Positions 9,950 through 18,600 of a stretch of DNA of 64,000 nt are shown here, in pieces. The position numbers were made by a program, and so were the translations under genes. Positions within the stretch are counted from its first letter, which is position 1. Each line of letters starts with the position of its first letter. The notes beneath the pieces were generated by a model. It worked only from the letters and a program-made list of their open reading frames with translations. It searched no databases and was not told the origin of the DNA. This DNA comes from Porphyridium purpureum (taxonomy: Eukaryota > Rhodophyta > Bangiophyceae > Porphyridiales > Porphyridiaceae), in contig VRMN01000002.1 of the NCBI GenBank assembly GCA_008690995.1, positions 1,984,001 to 2,048,000 of the forward strand. Reading direction: 5' to 3'.

Positions 9950-10303
9950 ATGTCGCGCAAGAGCGGCTCAAAAGCGCTGACTACGCTGCCCAGGGGCATG
10001 AGAAATGGTGCACGGAGAAAGATTTGCATCAGCGCTCCGCCTGTATTGATCGTTCGACAAGCCAGTACACGAACAGATGAGAACCTTCGTTTCCACCGGA
10101 CCTGTTTTCCTGCGTCAACAGATGCTGTTTTTTTGCCCGTTCGCGGCTCCTCTAGTTCTTCTGGCCCGTTGACTCGCCCATTCTATGGCCCTTTCACGGC
10201 TATACCATACGCGGGCGCTGCGCGTGTTGCGTCTGCTTCTCAAGCTACGAATCATTGTGCAACCGAAAGCTCTGGCGAGCTAAATCCCTTCCCGATGCCA
10301 TGA
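9950..10303 (+). CDS. Small basic/serine-rich hypothetical protein behind a TATA box
   Basis: Not recognised. The 117-residue frame starts at an ATG placed 56 bp after a clear TATA box and runs to a stop at 10303. The first 40 residues are basic (MSRKSGSKALTTLPRGMRNG), followed by a Ser-rich middle and a Pro/aromatic segment (RPFYGPFTAIPYAG). No signal peptide, membrane segment or motif is seen. It could be a genuine small protein, the first exon of a longer gene, or a chance frame in a transcribed RNA. The promoter-like context is the main reason to keep it. Confidence 0.35.
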   Translation: MSRKSGSKALTTLPRGMRNGARRKICISAPPVLIVRQASTRTDENLRFHRTCFPASTDAVFLPVRGSSSSSGPLTRPFYGPFTAIPYAGAARVASASQATNHCATESSGELNPFPMP

Positions 10304-10593
10304 TGCACCAAAGATCAATATCTTGATTCAAGTCTTCGTCTCGTAGGGAGCGGCCTCCGCGCGCAAAGATTTGTAAAGTGTGCCGCTACTCCCAGCGAGG
10401 CGCGCAGAAGCATTCTCTTCACAACTATCAGCGGCACTTTGTCAAAACACGAGCTGCTCGCTGGCATGTCCTTGCAGCTTCACGAATTAACCGAGCTGAT
10501 GGTTGAGACGGAAATGCCGGCCTGCAAGGACATGGCGAGCGGAGACAAGCGGAGAAGCCCAGCATAGGAGAAGCCAGCTATCGCAAACCCGGC

Positions 10594-11619
10594 ATGAGCG
10601 AGGACGGAGTGCTATGGACAAATACACTCGCCGCCGGGATGTCGCGGAAACGTGCCTCCACGCAGGCGCGCGAAAGTGTGCGAAAGCGCCGCGGACTGCA
10701 AAGCTTAAGGCACATACGCGGCCGAACCGGTAGTGCGGCTCGCGCAGCTCAAGCGAGCGAAGACAAGGAGGAAAACACGGACGAGTTTGACCTCGACCAC
10801 GCTTTTCTAGAAGAGGTGTTACCTGCCTTACCGACCGATACAGAGCTGGCCGTTTGGGTCCTACGTGCTGCGGTGCCAAGAAATGAGTTGAAGGAACTGG
10901 CTGACGTGGTGCCCGTGGTACTAAGGACGCAGCTCTATGCGCTTGTGGCCGATCACGTGCTGCTGGACGCACATCTTGTTGAGCTGAAGAAGAAAAACAT
11001 TGTGGTGGAAATGGCTCTCTTCGGGCGTTCGGAGTTTGATACTATGGTCGTTCTGCGGGAGGATCTGGAGCAGCTCTCTATGCAGCGTGTGGAGCGTGCG
11101 CACACCTCCAAAATCGTTGAACATCTCCAGAAAGACAAAATGTGCACGAGGCTGTTCTTCAAGTATATTGGTCACGCGCCGATGCAGCCGCTGTCCACAA
11201 CCGGTGCCGAACTTTTAGAGGCTGTAGAAAAGAGCCGTACGGACCACGCATTGTGGGCCTCAACTTCGCTAACAAACGAGGAAGTTGTGCACCGTCTGGT
11301 GAGGATAGGTTTGCTCATCATGCGACATGTCATGGATGAATACTGGTTTTCTGTTCCGGGCCTGAGTGCGATGCTGCAGTGGATTCGTGCAGGCAGAAAG
11401 CAGCTTTTCAAGATGGTTCGTAATTCGTCTTTTGGCCAGGTGCTTGTCAGCAGTCTCGAAAGACGCCGCGTAGCGGGCTCCAAGCTCGACGCGACGTTTC
11501 ACATCCGCGACTTGGTTGGGCTGGGCCAACTTGAGGTAATTCGCACACCGGGCCAAGGTGCTCTCCTTCGGTGCCGGGACGACGTGTCCGCGCGTGCATC
11601 GCTCAATGATTTATGGTAG
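10594..11619 (+). CDS. STK19: STK19 homologue (winged-helix nuclear protein)
   Basis: The 341-residue protein matches the STK19 family over its whole folded part. It has a region with LRTQLYALVADHVLLDAHLVEL (first winged helix). The middle carries LVRIGLLIMRH and YWFSVPGLSAMLQWIRAGRKQ. The C-terminal winged helix has FKMVRNSSFGQVL and TFHIRDLVGLGQLEVI. Despite its name the human protein is not a kinase; it is a DNA-binding factor that helps RNA polymerase II-coupled repair. The N-terminus has a bipartite basic signal (SRKRAST, RKRRG), fitting nuclear location. ATG 10594 is the first in frame. Its stop is only 2 bp from that of the convergent ABC transporter. Confidence 0.85.
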   Translation: MSEDGVLWTNTLAAGMSRKRASTQARESVRKRRGLQSLRHIRGRTGSAARAAQASEDKEENTDEFDLDHAFLEEVLPALPTDTELAVWVLRAAVPRNELKELADVVPVVLRTQLYALVADHVLLDAHLVELKKKNIVVEMALFGRSEFDTMVVLREDLEQLSMQRVERAHTSKIVEHLQKDKMCTRLFFKYIGHAPMQPLSTTGAELLEAVEKSRTDHALWASTSLTNEEVVHRLVRIGLLIMRHVMDEYWFSVPGLSAMLQWIRAGRKQLFKMVRNSSFGQVLVSSLERRRVAGSKLDATFHIRDLVGLGQLEVIRTPGQGALLRCRDDVSARASLNDLW

Positions 11620-11621
11620 AA

Positions 11622-13925
11622 CTACACTTTACGGGAAATCCTGTCCTCTTCTGGAAGAGGCTTCTTGCTGGTGACCTCTTGTTCCTGAAGCATCCTGTTG
11701 AAAACCCCGCTCGGGTTCTGCTTGAGCTCCGCATAGGTGCCTGCCTCTACAATTTGCCCGGACTTCATCACCAGAATGCGGTCCGCATGCCGAATCGTGC
11801 TGAGGCGGTGGGCGATGAGCACGCTCGTCCGATTGTGTTCCATGCGCTTCAGCGCTTCCGTGATCTCGCGCTCGGTCTCGGAATCCAGAGCGCTCGTCGC
11901 TTCGTCGCAGATCAAGATCTTCGGGTTTCTGAGCAGGCAGCGCGCGATGGACACACGCTGCCGCTCACCGCCGCTTAACCGGATACCCTTGTTCCCTACA
12001 TGAGTCTGGTAGCCCATAGGCATGGCGGCAATCGTATCGTGAATACGCGCCAACTTGGCCACGCGCTCAATTTCCGCGGGCGTGGCGCGTTCTGGGCACC
12101 CGTATGCGATGTTGTAAAAAATCGTGTCGTTGAATAGTGTCGAGTCTTGCGGAATGACACCCATTGACGTGCGCAGCGAGTGCAACGTCACATTTGAAAT
12201 GTCTTGTCCATCGATCTTGATTGAGCCCGAGTCTGCTTGGTACATGCGCTGCAACAGTTTGATCACACTGGACTTCCCAGAACCACTTGCCCCCACAATT
12301 GCCACTGTCGAGCCAGCCGGAATTCGAAAGGAAAGATTCTTCAAAAGTCTAGAGCCCGCTGGGCCGCGGCTTTCCTCGTGCGCCTCGATATCATCTGCGT
12401 CAACGCCATCCTCGCCATCACTTGCTACCTCGTCGTAGGAAAAACAAACGTTGTCAAAAACAATCTCTGCGCCGCCGACCTGAAGGGGCTTTGCGTCCGG
12501 CGCATCGCGAATGCGCGCCGGTCGATCCAGGATCTCCAGCACGTTTTCTGCGCTAATGAGCGCCTGCTTGAGCTCTCGATACTGCCAGCCCAGAAAGTTG
12601 AGTGGCACCCAGAGCTGTTCCATCAGACCTGTGACCATGAGCAAATCACCCACAGTTAGCGCACCCGCGCCAATCCGCCGCGTGATAAGTACGAGCACCG
12701 CGGTGAAGCCCATCGCGAATACGGCCGACTGGCCGGCATTGAGCATCGAGTACTGGTACTCGTTCTTGACAGCGTTCCGTTCATATTCAGACAGACAGGC
12801 ATCGAGCCTTTTGGACTCGAGCGTCTCGTTGGCAAACTGCTGCACAAACTCTATGCCAAAGACGCTGTCGGTCATACGGCCTCGCATTTCGCGCTTGATA
12901 CCCTGCATGATCTTCCGCGTAATGCCAAGCGCGTTGTTCACGAAGAACGTGAACCCCAGGAAGAGACCAAACGTGACCACAGTCAGCGTGACGAGATACG
13001 GTCCAAAGCGAGCCAGCAACACGCCACATACAAGGATAAACTCAAGCACGGTTGGAAAAAAGGATAACACGATGAGACGACACAGCGACGCAAAAGAGTC
13101 GGCCCCGTCGTTGATTAGCTCGACCAGATCGCCTGCTTTGCGAGCAAGGTGAAATTCCGGCTCGAGCGCGAGCACATGTTCAAAATTGTCTCGCGCGAAG
13201 AGACGCCCCGCGCGATTAATGAATTTTGCCATGAATACATTCCTTGCCTCGTGAAGCATACCGCCCAGCATTCTTAGCAGTCCGTAGGCAGCCATTAGCC
13301 CAGACGCTGAGCGAGTGACGGTAGGGCTGAGAGAAAGTCGAGGGCCGCCGACGGCCAACGTGTCCAGCGCGAGCTTGAAGACGAGCGGTTTGAGGAGATT
13401 ACACACCTTGCTCAAGCAAATCACGAGCAGGGCCATGTACACCGGTACAAAACTCACTGCGTGTTTCCGGCATAACCGCAGAACATGTGAAATCAGCCTG
13501 CGCAGCGTGCCGCGTGACTGCATGAAGTTAACGCTCTGTAGCTCCTCCTTCTTTTGCGTGATTCCCAATGCATCTGGATCTAATCTGATGAGCTGCTCGT
13601 CAAATGTTTCACGGACGTGTTGCTGGTTACCGACTTGTCGCGTTGTCGGCAGCATTCCATTCAACGAACCTGACGCCGTCGCGGCGCGCGGACCGTTATC
13701 ATGCGCTGAATCATTTCCCGCGCGGGCGATAGACATCACCAGCCGCGACACTGGCCTTCCGAATCGAAAGCCGGCCTTCCATCTGCGGAAGCGGCACCAG
13801 TCATGACGCGGAACGGTGCAAGTTGCCGCCGCCGATGCCGCTGCGGCAAATACAGCACCATGATGCGACTCGCCAGAACAGCGCACGACAGCCTGGTGCA
13901 CGACGGGCGCAGCAAACAATAACAT
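11622..13925 (-). CDS. ATM1: Atm1/ABCB7-type mitochondrial ABC half-transporter
   Basis: Inner-membrane exporter of a glutathione-linked sulfur compound needed for cytosolic Fe-S proteins. From the first ATG (13925; the frame is open to a GTG at 14099) it has 767 residues. An Arg/Ala-rich leader and linker of about 170 residues precede six membrane helices in one ABC domain (TMD-NBD half transporter). The family-typical stretch LNAGQSAVFAMGF, then LTVGDLLM and VPLNFLGWQYRELKQ, closely tracks Atm1. The NBD shows Walker A GASGSGKSS, signature LSGGERQRVSIARC, Walker B ILICDEATSALD and the H-loop IAHRLST. An acidic insert (about 20 residues) interrupts the NBD start. ABCB6/HMT1 is the alternative family, but the presequence and the LNAGQ region favour Atm1. 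Confidence 0.88.
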   Translation of the reverse strand: MLLFAAPVVHQAVVRCSGESHHGAVFAAAASAAATCTVPRHDWCRFRRWKAGFRFGRPVSRLVMSIARAGNDSAHDNGPRAATASGSLNGMLPTTRQVGNQQHVRETFDEQLIRLDPDALGITQKKEELQSVNFMQSRGTLRRLISHVLRLCRKHAVSFVPVYMALLVICLSKVCNLLKPLVFKLALDTLAVGGPRLSLSPTVTRSASGLMAAYGLLRMLGGMLHEARNVFMAKFINRAGRLFARDNFEHVLALEPEFHLARKAGDLVELINDGADSFASLCRLIVLSFFPTVLEFILVCGVLLARFGPYLVTLTVVTFGLFLGFTFFVNNALGITRKIMQGIKREMRGRMTDSVFGIEFVQQFANETLESKRLDACLSEYERNAVKNEYQYSMLNAGQSAVFAMGFTAVLVLITRRIGAGALTVGDLLMVTGLMEQLWVPLNFLGWQYRELKQALISAENVLEILDRPARIRDAPDAKPLQVGGAEIVFDNVCFSYDEVASDGEDGVDADDIEAHEESRGPAGSRLLKNLSFRIPAGSTVAIVGASGSGKSSVIKLLQRMYQADSGSIKIDGQDISNVTLHSLRTSMGVIPQDSTLFNDTIFYNIAYGCPERATPAEIERVAKLARIHDTIAAMPMGYQTHVGNKGIRLSGGERQRVSIARCLLRNPKILICDEATSALDSETEREITEALKRMEHNRTSVLIAHRLSTIRHADRILVMKSGQIVEAGTYAELKQNPSGVFNRMLQEQEVTSKKPLPEEDRISRKV

Positions 13926-14508
13926 CGCGCTGCAATGCCGTTCTAATGCCCACTCACTTGTTGACGGCCTTGAAACATACAATGTCTTTGGCCTCCACGT
14001 TGCCCACCAGCAGCAGTTTCCAATCTCCTGCTCCTTCACGGCAATGCATATTCCAGTGACATCTCTGTCATCATTCAATACTAACCAGATGACAAACACA
14101 CTCGCACTGTACTAATCACTGTACCTTTGCGAGTAACTGTACTCCGCCATCGTAGAAAAAGTACAGTTGAACCACCGCGCCGACTTTTTTTTGGTTGTCG
14201 CGCGCGCAAGAGAAGAGAGAGAGGTGGCGCCTGAGAGACGCGGCACGGGAATGGAATCGCGCACGCGCGCATGTGTCGTGCGCTGCGTGGCATGACGCTG
14301 TACAAGTTAGCTGCGCTCGCAGGCTGCTGGTGTCTGTTTTATTTTTATTGTGTGCGAAGGGAACACGGAGCTGAGCTCGAGGACTTTTGGTGAGACGAGA
14401 CTCGCACGGCATGCGCTTGAGAAACGCTCTGCCGCAAGTAGTGTGACGGTGCGCGGTCTTTCTGAATGTTTACACACGGCGTGTGGCGGTGGTGCATGCT
14501 AAGGAAGC
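13926..14508. promoter_or_regulatory. Divergent promoter region with four ACTGTAC boxes
   Basis: Spacer between the Atm1-type gene (minus) and the GON4L-like gene (plus). CACTGTAC occurs at 14105-14112 and 14117-14124, AACTGTAC at 14135-14142, and the reverse form GTACAGTT at 14161-14168. The first two are spaced 12 bp start to start. The open frame of the Atm1-type gene continues upstream to a GTG at 14099, but no ATG supports translation here. Confidence 0.55.
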
Positions 14509-16412
14509 ATGCTGCGGAGCGCTCACACCCGTTCTAAGAATGAGCGGATGGAAGACCGTGACGCCTCTCACGAAGGTCCAGGTGCTCGTGATGGGAGCCA
14601 AGGCGAGAGTGAAACGCATGCTGACGTGCGTGTTCAGCGAGGAAAAGAGAAAGATGACAGCGATGCGTTGCGCTCCGGCATCGTGGATGTCGCGTTTGCG
14701 AATGCCACACAAAGTAGAGTGGAGGGTGGTGGCGCCTTGGAAAACCTTGACCTCGTTCGTCGTGAGGGAGTTGAGGACGAAGAGGGTCGCGGCGAAGCGT
14801 ACGAGCTCGTCGAAGTAGTCGATGATAACGATAATGGAGGACTTTTACGGCACCTGCCCAACTCGCCTGCGAACGCTCGGGATGGCGTGCCCGACGCAAA
14901 ACAAGTCACAGAAATGGGAAACAGAGCCATTCCTCGAGAGTTGAGGAGCTGCAGTCGCGGTCGTCCGCAATGGTTTGATGAGACTTTGGATGATGATGAG
15001 GACGACAGCGATTTTGATCCGCGCAAGGACCTTGCAAAGGCAGCGAGAGGCCTCAACGAGAACGCGCATGTGAAGGTGACTGGGAAGGAATTGAAGTTGC
15101 TGCAGCTGGATGATTGCGACGAGTACGAAGTCGTTGAAGTGCTCGACGAAAAGGAAGAAAGTCAGGCACCGGAGCGCTTTGCAAGCTCAACGGCGGAAAT
15201 GCAAGAAGGCGACAAGAGTACACATCATGGCGTGAAAAAGAGGCGCAGAGTGGAGCACGGAAAAAAAAGCACAGGTGACGCTGCATTTCTGATATGGAGC
15301 GAAGACAATTTTGACGACGAAGAGGACGACATTGACTTTGATCCACGCACCGACCTGGAGAAGGCTATGAAAGACCTCGACGAGAATGCGAATTTTACGG
15401 TGGATGAGGAGGAGCTGCGACTGCTGCTGGCCGACACCGGTGCGGATTCGAACCAGGCGCTCTTTGAAACCCATCCTGTCAGTGCGCTTGTGCAACAGGC
15501 GCATGCGACGCCAAGCGTTTCGGTGACGCCTTCACAGGAAGTACAGACGTTTCCAGCTCGTGCGCGACGAGGGCGGCCGAAGCGATCTGGGATGCATGCG
15601 CCTGTTTTGTCCCAGCCGGTGCTGCTGCGTCCAAAGGCGCCGGCCTTTCCAAAAGCGGACGAAGCACATTCGAACAGTGCGCCGATCGTCCCCGCGGTGA
15701 CAGAAATGACGCCAGCCGGAATCTTTACAGGTATTCAAGTGCGCCAGCTCTGCGAGCAAATGAATTTGCACGTGCAGTTGCTGGTCCAAAATGTACTGTT
15801 ATCATTCCAGAAGGGCCCGACCTGGGCTCCGGAGGCTGGGAGTCGAAGTTCACTGCTCTTGCAGGACCTCTTGGAAAAGCGCAGAGTTATGAACGAATAC
15901 TTCCATCATTTTGGAACCCTGGGCGGCCGATTCGTGGTTGACCCGCCTCTCCCTTCTCCTGGTCGCGTTTTGGATTCGACACTTACGCACGCACCTTCAT
16001 TCTTCAACATTGATGTTCTTGACCGCGTGGGGCTGGTCTTGACCGCTTGCACGGCCGGGGCCTGTGTGCCGGGCCATTGGGCAGACCAAACTTTGCAAAT
16101 GGTAATGCAAGGTCTTTTACGGCCCGATTACGTACCGTTAGGCATAGATGGGGTTCTCCGGACAGTTGACGCATCACGCATGGCGCTGAATGACGTGCCT
16201 TCCCGATACTCCGGCTGAGGGGGAAGCTTGTGCGCTCTATCTTTCTCCAGCATGGCAACGAGGTTGAGCCTGACCACATTGCAGGGCTGAAAACCTCTCA
16301 CCAAGCCGTACCGGCGCCTAGACGCACACCCCAGACGGTGCCGTGTCTGGACGAGTTTGGCAGACCAGCCCTTTTGCCTGCTTTCTTCTTCCGGTTTGAT
16401 TTGGACTGGTGA
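14509..16412 (+). CDS. GON4L/DUO3-like nuclear protein, probably two exons
   Basis: From ATG 14509 the first frame runs to a stop at 16218 (569 residues). A likely 56 nt intron (16195-16250, GTGCCT...CTTTCTCCAG) restores phase into a second exon ending at 16412, giving 615 residues and a C-terminus PALLPAFFFRFDLDW. The N-terminal half is highly acidic and contains a duplicated unit of about 40 residues (about 155-195 and 263-305), each with DFDPRxDL and an LxENA element. An AT-hook-like RARRGRPKR follows. Residues about 400-545 hold FTGIQVRQLCEQMNLHVQL and a helical region resembling the GON4L/DUO3 block preceding its SANT domain. No SANT domain is visible. Role inferred: transcription or cell-division regulator. 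Confidence 0.6.
16195..16250 (+). other. Probable 56 nt intron of the GON4L-like gene
   Basis: Donor GTGCCT, acceptor preceded by a strong pyrimidine run (CTCTATCTTTCTCCAG). Removal is phase 0 and bypasses the TGA at 16216, adding 53 residues that look protein-like. The donor is off the GTACGT pattern of the other introns here. Confidence 0.5.
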
Positions 16413-16724
16413 ATCGATCGAAGGCGCGGCGCTTTAAAGGCCGGGGGAGGATTCCAGTTGATTGTGGCGCTGCCGTGCATGGTGGTGTACGGCGTGCAAG
16501 CGCAGAGCGAAATGAGTACGTTTTGGATTCCGCGGAGGCGCTCACCTGTTGGGAAGTAGAATAGCTCGATGAATCGTGGGTCAGCATGAAGATACGGCAG
16601 AGGATCGGCACATCGAACCCCGGCAAATACCATACCACGAAAAAGTGCGATCAAAACTTTAGTACGTCAGCTGAAAGACCAACAATACAACAAACTGCCA
16701 TAACAGCCTGAAGCTGCTGATCAT
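16413..16724. other. Convergent spacer, 312 bp
   Basis: 3' flank shared by the GON4L-like gene and the desaturase. No gene recognised. Confidence 0.5.
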
Positions 16725-18449
16725 CTATTCCAACTTGAGCTCCGGCTTGCGCCCTTCTTGGCCCATGATTTTCAGGTGCTCAATGTGCGCAGAGATCGCT
16801 TCCCGGTATGTGCGAAACACGTTGTACGGCAGCCCGCGCTTCTTGCATTCATCCATGACGATCGGCGTAAGCTGCGGGTACAAATGCTGCGACACAGTCG
16901 GCAGCAGATGGTGAATGGTCTGATAATTCAGACCGCCAGACAAGTAGGTTGCCAGAAAGTTATTATGGCCGTAATCGATTGTCGTGTAGAGCTGCGTGTG
17001 TGCCCACTCCTTCTCCACAAGCGTGTGCACCGGCTCGCTGTCGCGCTGGTCCACGTGGCTCTCGTACCAGTCTGCCACCGTCGTGACATGCGACACCTGG
17101 AAATTATAGGCCAGCCAGTAGCCGGTCACAAACTCGCTGCACAAGAAGAGAAGGATGTGCTCCTTCCACGGCAGCTGGAAAAAGACGTGTGGTACAACGA
17201 AGCGGAAGAATGCCCAGAAACTCTTGGAGGCAAACTGGCGGACATTATCCTGGACTGAGATTGGGTTGACGCGAATAGGACCATTGGTGTGCGCCGAGAA
17301 AATCTCAAACACATCCTGATATCTGCTCTTCAGGCCCAGCACACCGTACAGCACAGGCATGTAGACGTACTGGTACTTGTACACCGAGGCCCAAAACTGC
17401 GACGGCGCAATACGGCGGGGGTCGCCCTCCTTGGTCATGGGCAAGTCCGGGTCGGCGCCCATCACGTTTGTGTACACGTGGTGGCCAATCACGTGCTGGT
17501 TGCGCCAGGATACCATGGACGAACCGGCGATCCAGTCAAGCGAGATGCGCCCGATCAAGTACCACCACCACTCACTGTGGCCAATCGACGCGTGCGACGA
17601 GTCGTGCATCCAGCCAGTGAGTGGAATGCCCTGGCAGCCAATGCCGAACAGAATGGCGCACACCGCGCGCCACGCCAGCGGAAGGTCTGGACGCAGGTAC
17701 GCAGCGACAAACGCAAAGGCGCCCATCACGTACGCGGGCATCATCTTGGCAAACGACGTGATGACGTTCTTGTGGTCGATATTCTGCTCGTCCAGGTGCT
17801 CCTTCACGCGCTTGCACATGGTCTCGTAGAAGCCCGAGTCCACCGGGTAGACAGGATGTTCGTAGGTGACCATATCGCCAATCAAGAACTTCTTGAGCAC
17901 CTGCTCGGGCTTCTTGGTGAATGGGTGATAGGACACGAACAAGTCTGTTGCGTCGCGGCCGCAGCACAGCAGGAGCAACTCGCGGCCTCCCGGGTGGCTG
18001 TCCACAAAGTCGGTCACGTCGTACACCTTTCCGCGCACGGCGATCCACGCCGACTCCTCAGTGCAGTGCTGCGCGACCTGCTGCCACGTGTACTTGCCAT
18101 CGGTGCTTCTTTGCTGCGCCGGCGCAGCCTTGCGGCGCTTGGCGGCTGCCGCGCGGCGCCAGCTCGCCAGGACGTCCAGCACAACCGCCGCGCCTTCGCC
18201 CAGCACCGCAAACCCGAGCAAGATGCTCCACACGGGCAGCTTTCCCGCCGCGACTCCGGCGAAAGTGATCCCCACCGCGCCAATGACGACCATCCACGCG
18301 GAGCGTCCCTGCGGGGTCATCTCCTTGCGGAACGAGCTGGGCACCGGGCGCAGCGTCGCGTCCTCCGCGACGCGCTTGTCCGCGGCATGCGATCCCACCA
18401 CCGCCTGCACCGTGGAGCCCAGCGCTCCCACCGAACTACGCTCAGGCAT
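16725..18449 (-). CDS. Cytochrome b5-fused front-end fatty acid desaturase (delta-5/delta-6 type)
   Basis: Membrane di-iron desaturase of long-chain polyunsaturated fatty acid synthesis, 574 residues from ATG 18449. Unusually it has about 110 residues with one or two hydrophobic segments (50-95) before the cytochrome b5 domain. The heme motif HPGG is at 152-155. The three histidine boxes are HDSSH (282-286), HVIGHH (319-324) and QTIHH (510-514); the Gln in the third box marks front-end desaturases. The segment around WRNQHVIGHHVYTNVMGADPD resembles delta-5 enzymes, but regioselectivity cannot be read from sequence. A product in the arachidonate/EPA pathway would suit a Porphyridium-like alga. 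ER or plastid-envelope location is open; there is no clear transit peptide. Confidence 0.9.
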   Translation of the reverse strand: MPERSSVGALGSTVQAVVGSHAADKRVAEDATLRPVPSSFRKEMTPQGRSAWMVVIGAVGITFAGVAAGKLPVWSILLGFAVLGEGAAVVLDVLASWRRAAAAKRRKAAPAQQRSTDGKYTWQQVAQHCTEESAWIAVRGKVYDVTDFVDSHPGGRELLLLCCGRDATDLFVSYHPFTKKPEQVLKKFLIGDMVTYEHPVYPVDSGFYETMCKRVKEHLDEQNIDHKNVITSFAKMMPAYVMGAFAFVAAYLRPDLPLAWRAVCAILFGIGCQGIPLTGWMHDSSHASIGHSEWWWYLIGRISLDWIAGSSMVSWRNQHVIGHHVYTNVMGADPDLPMTKEGDPRRIAPSQFWASVYKYQYVYMPVLYGVLGLKSRYQDVFEIFSAHTNGPIRVNPISVQDNVRQFASKSFWAFFRFVVPHVFFQLPWKEHILLFLCSEFVTGYWLAYNFQVSHVTTVADWYESHVDQRDSEPVHTLVEKEWAHTQLYTTIDYGHNNFLATYLSGGLNYQTIHHLLPTVSQHLYPQLTPIVMDECKKRGLPYNVFRTYREAISAHIEHLKIMGQEGRKPELKLE

Positions 18450-18600
18450 CTCTCCCTATCCCGCCTTTTCCTTCCCACGCCTCCCTCTCAGAACTCTTCC
18501 CACAAATCCTCAAACTCTCAAACCCCCACCTCCTCTCCTCACCTCTCTTCCCAACCTTCCCCCCAACCCATACTCCACTTTAATTTCTCAAGCCTTCCTT
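18450..18600 (-). promoter_or_regulatory. Purine-rich (coding strand) leader of the desaturase gene
   Basis: The plus strand is almost purely C/T with short A runs for about 150 bp directly upstream of the ATG, so the mRNA-sense strand is GA-rich. The same layout precedes ATP synthase beta, proteasome alpha-5 and the PP2A fusion. Confidence 0.5.

Noticed and set aside
15444-15458. Perfect tRNA B box (GGTTCGAATCC) on the minus strand
   Set aside because: It lies inside the GON4L-like coding frame, and flanking sequence gives no T stem, acceptor stem or A box.
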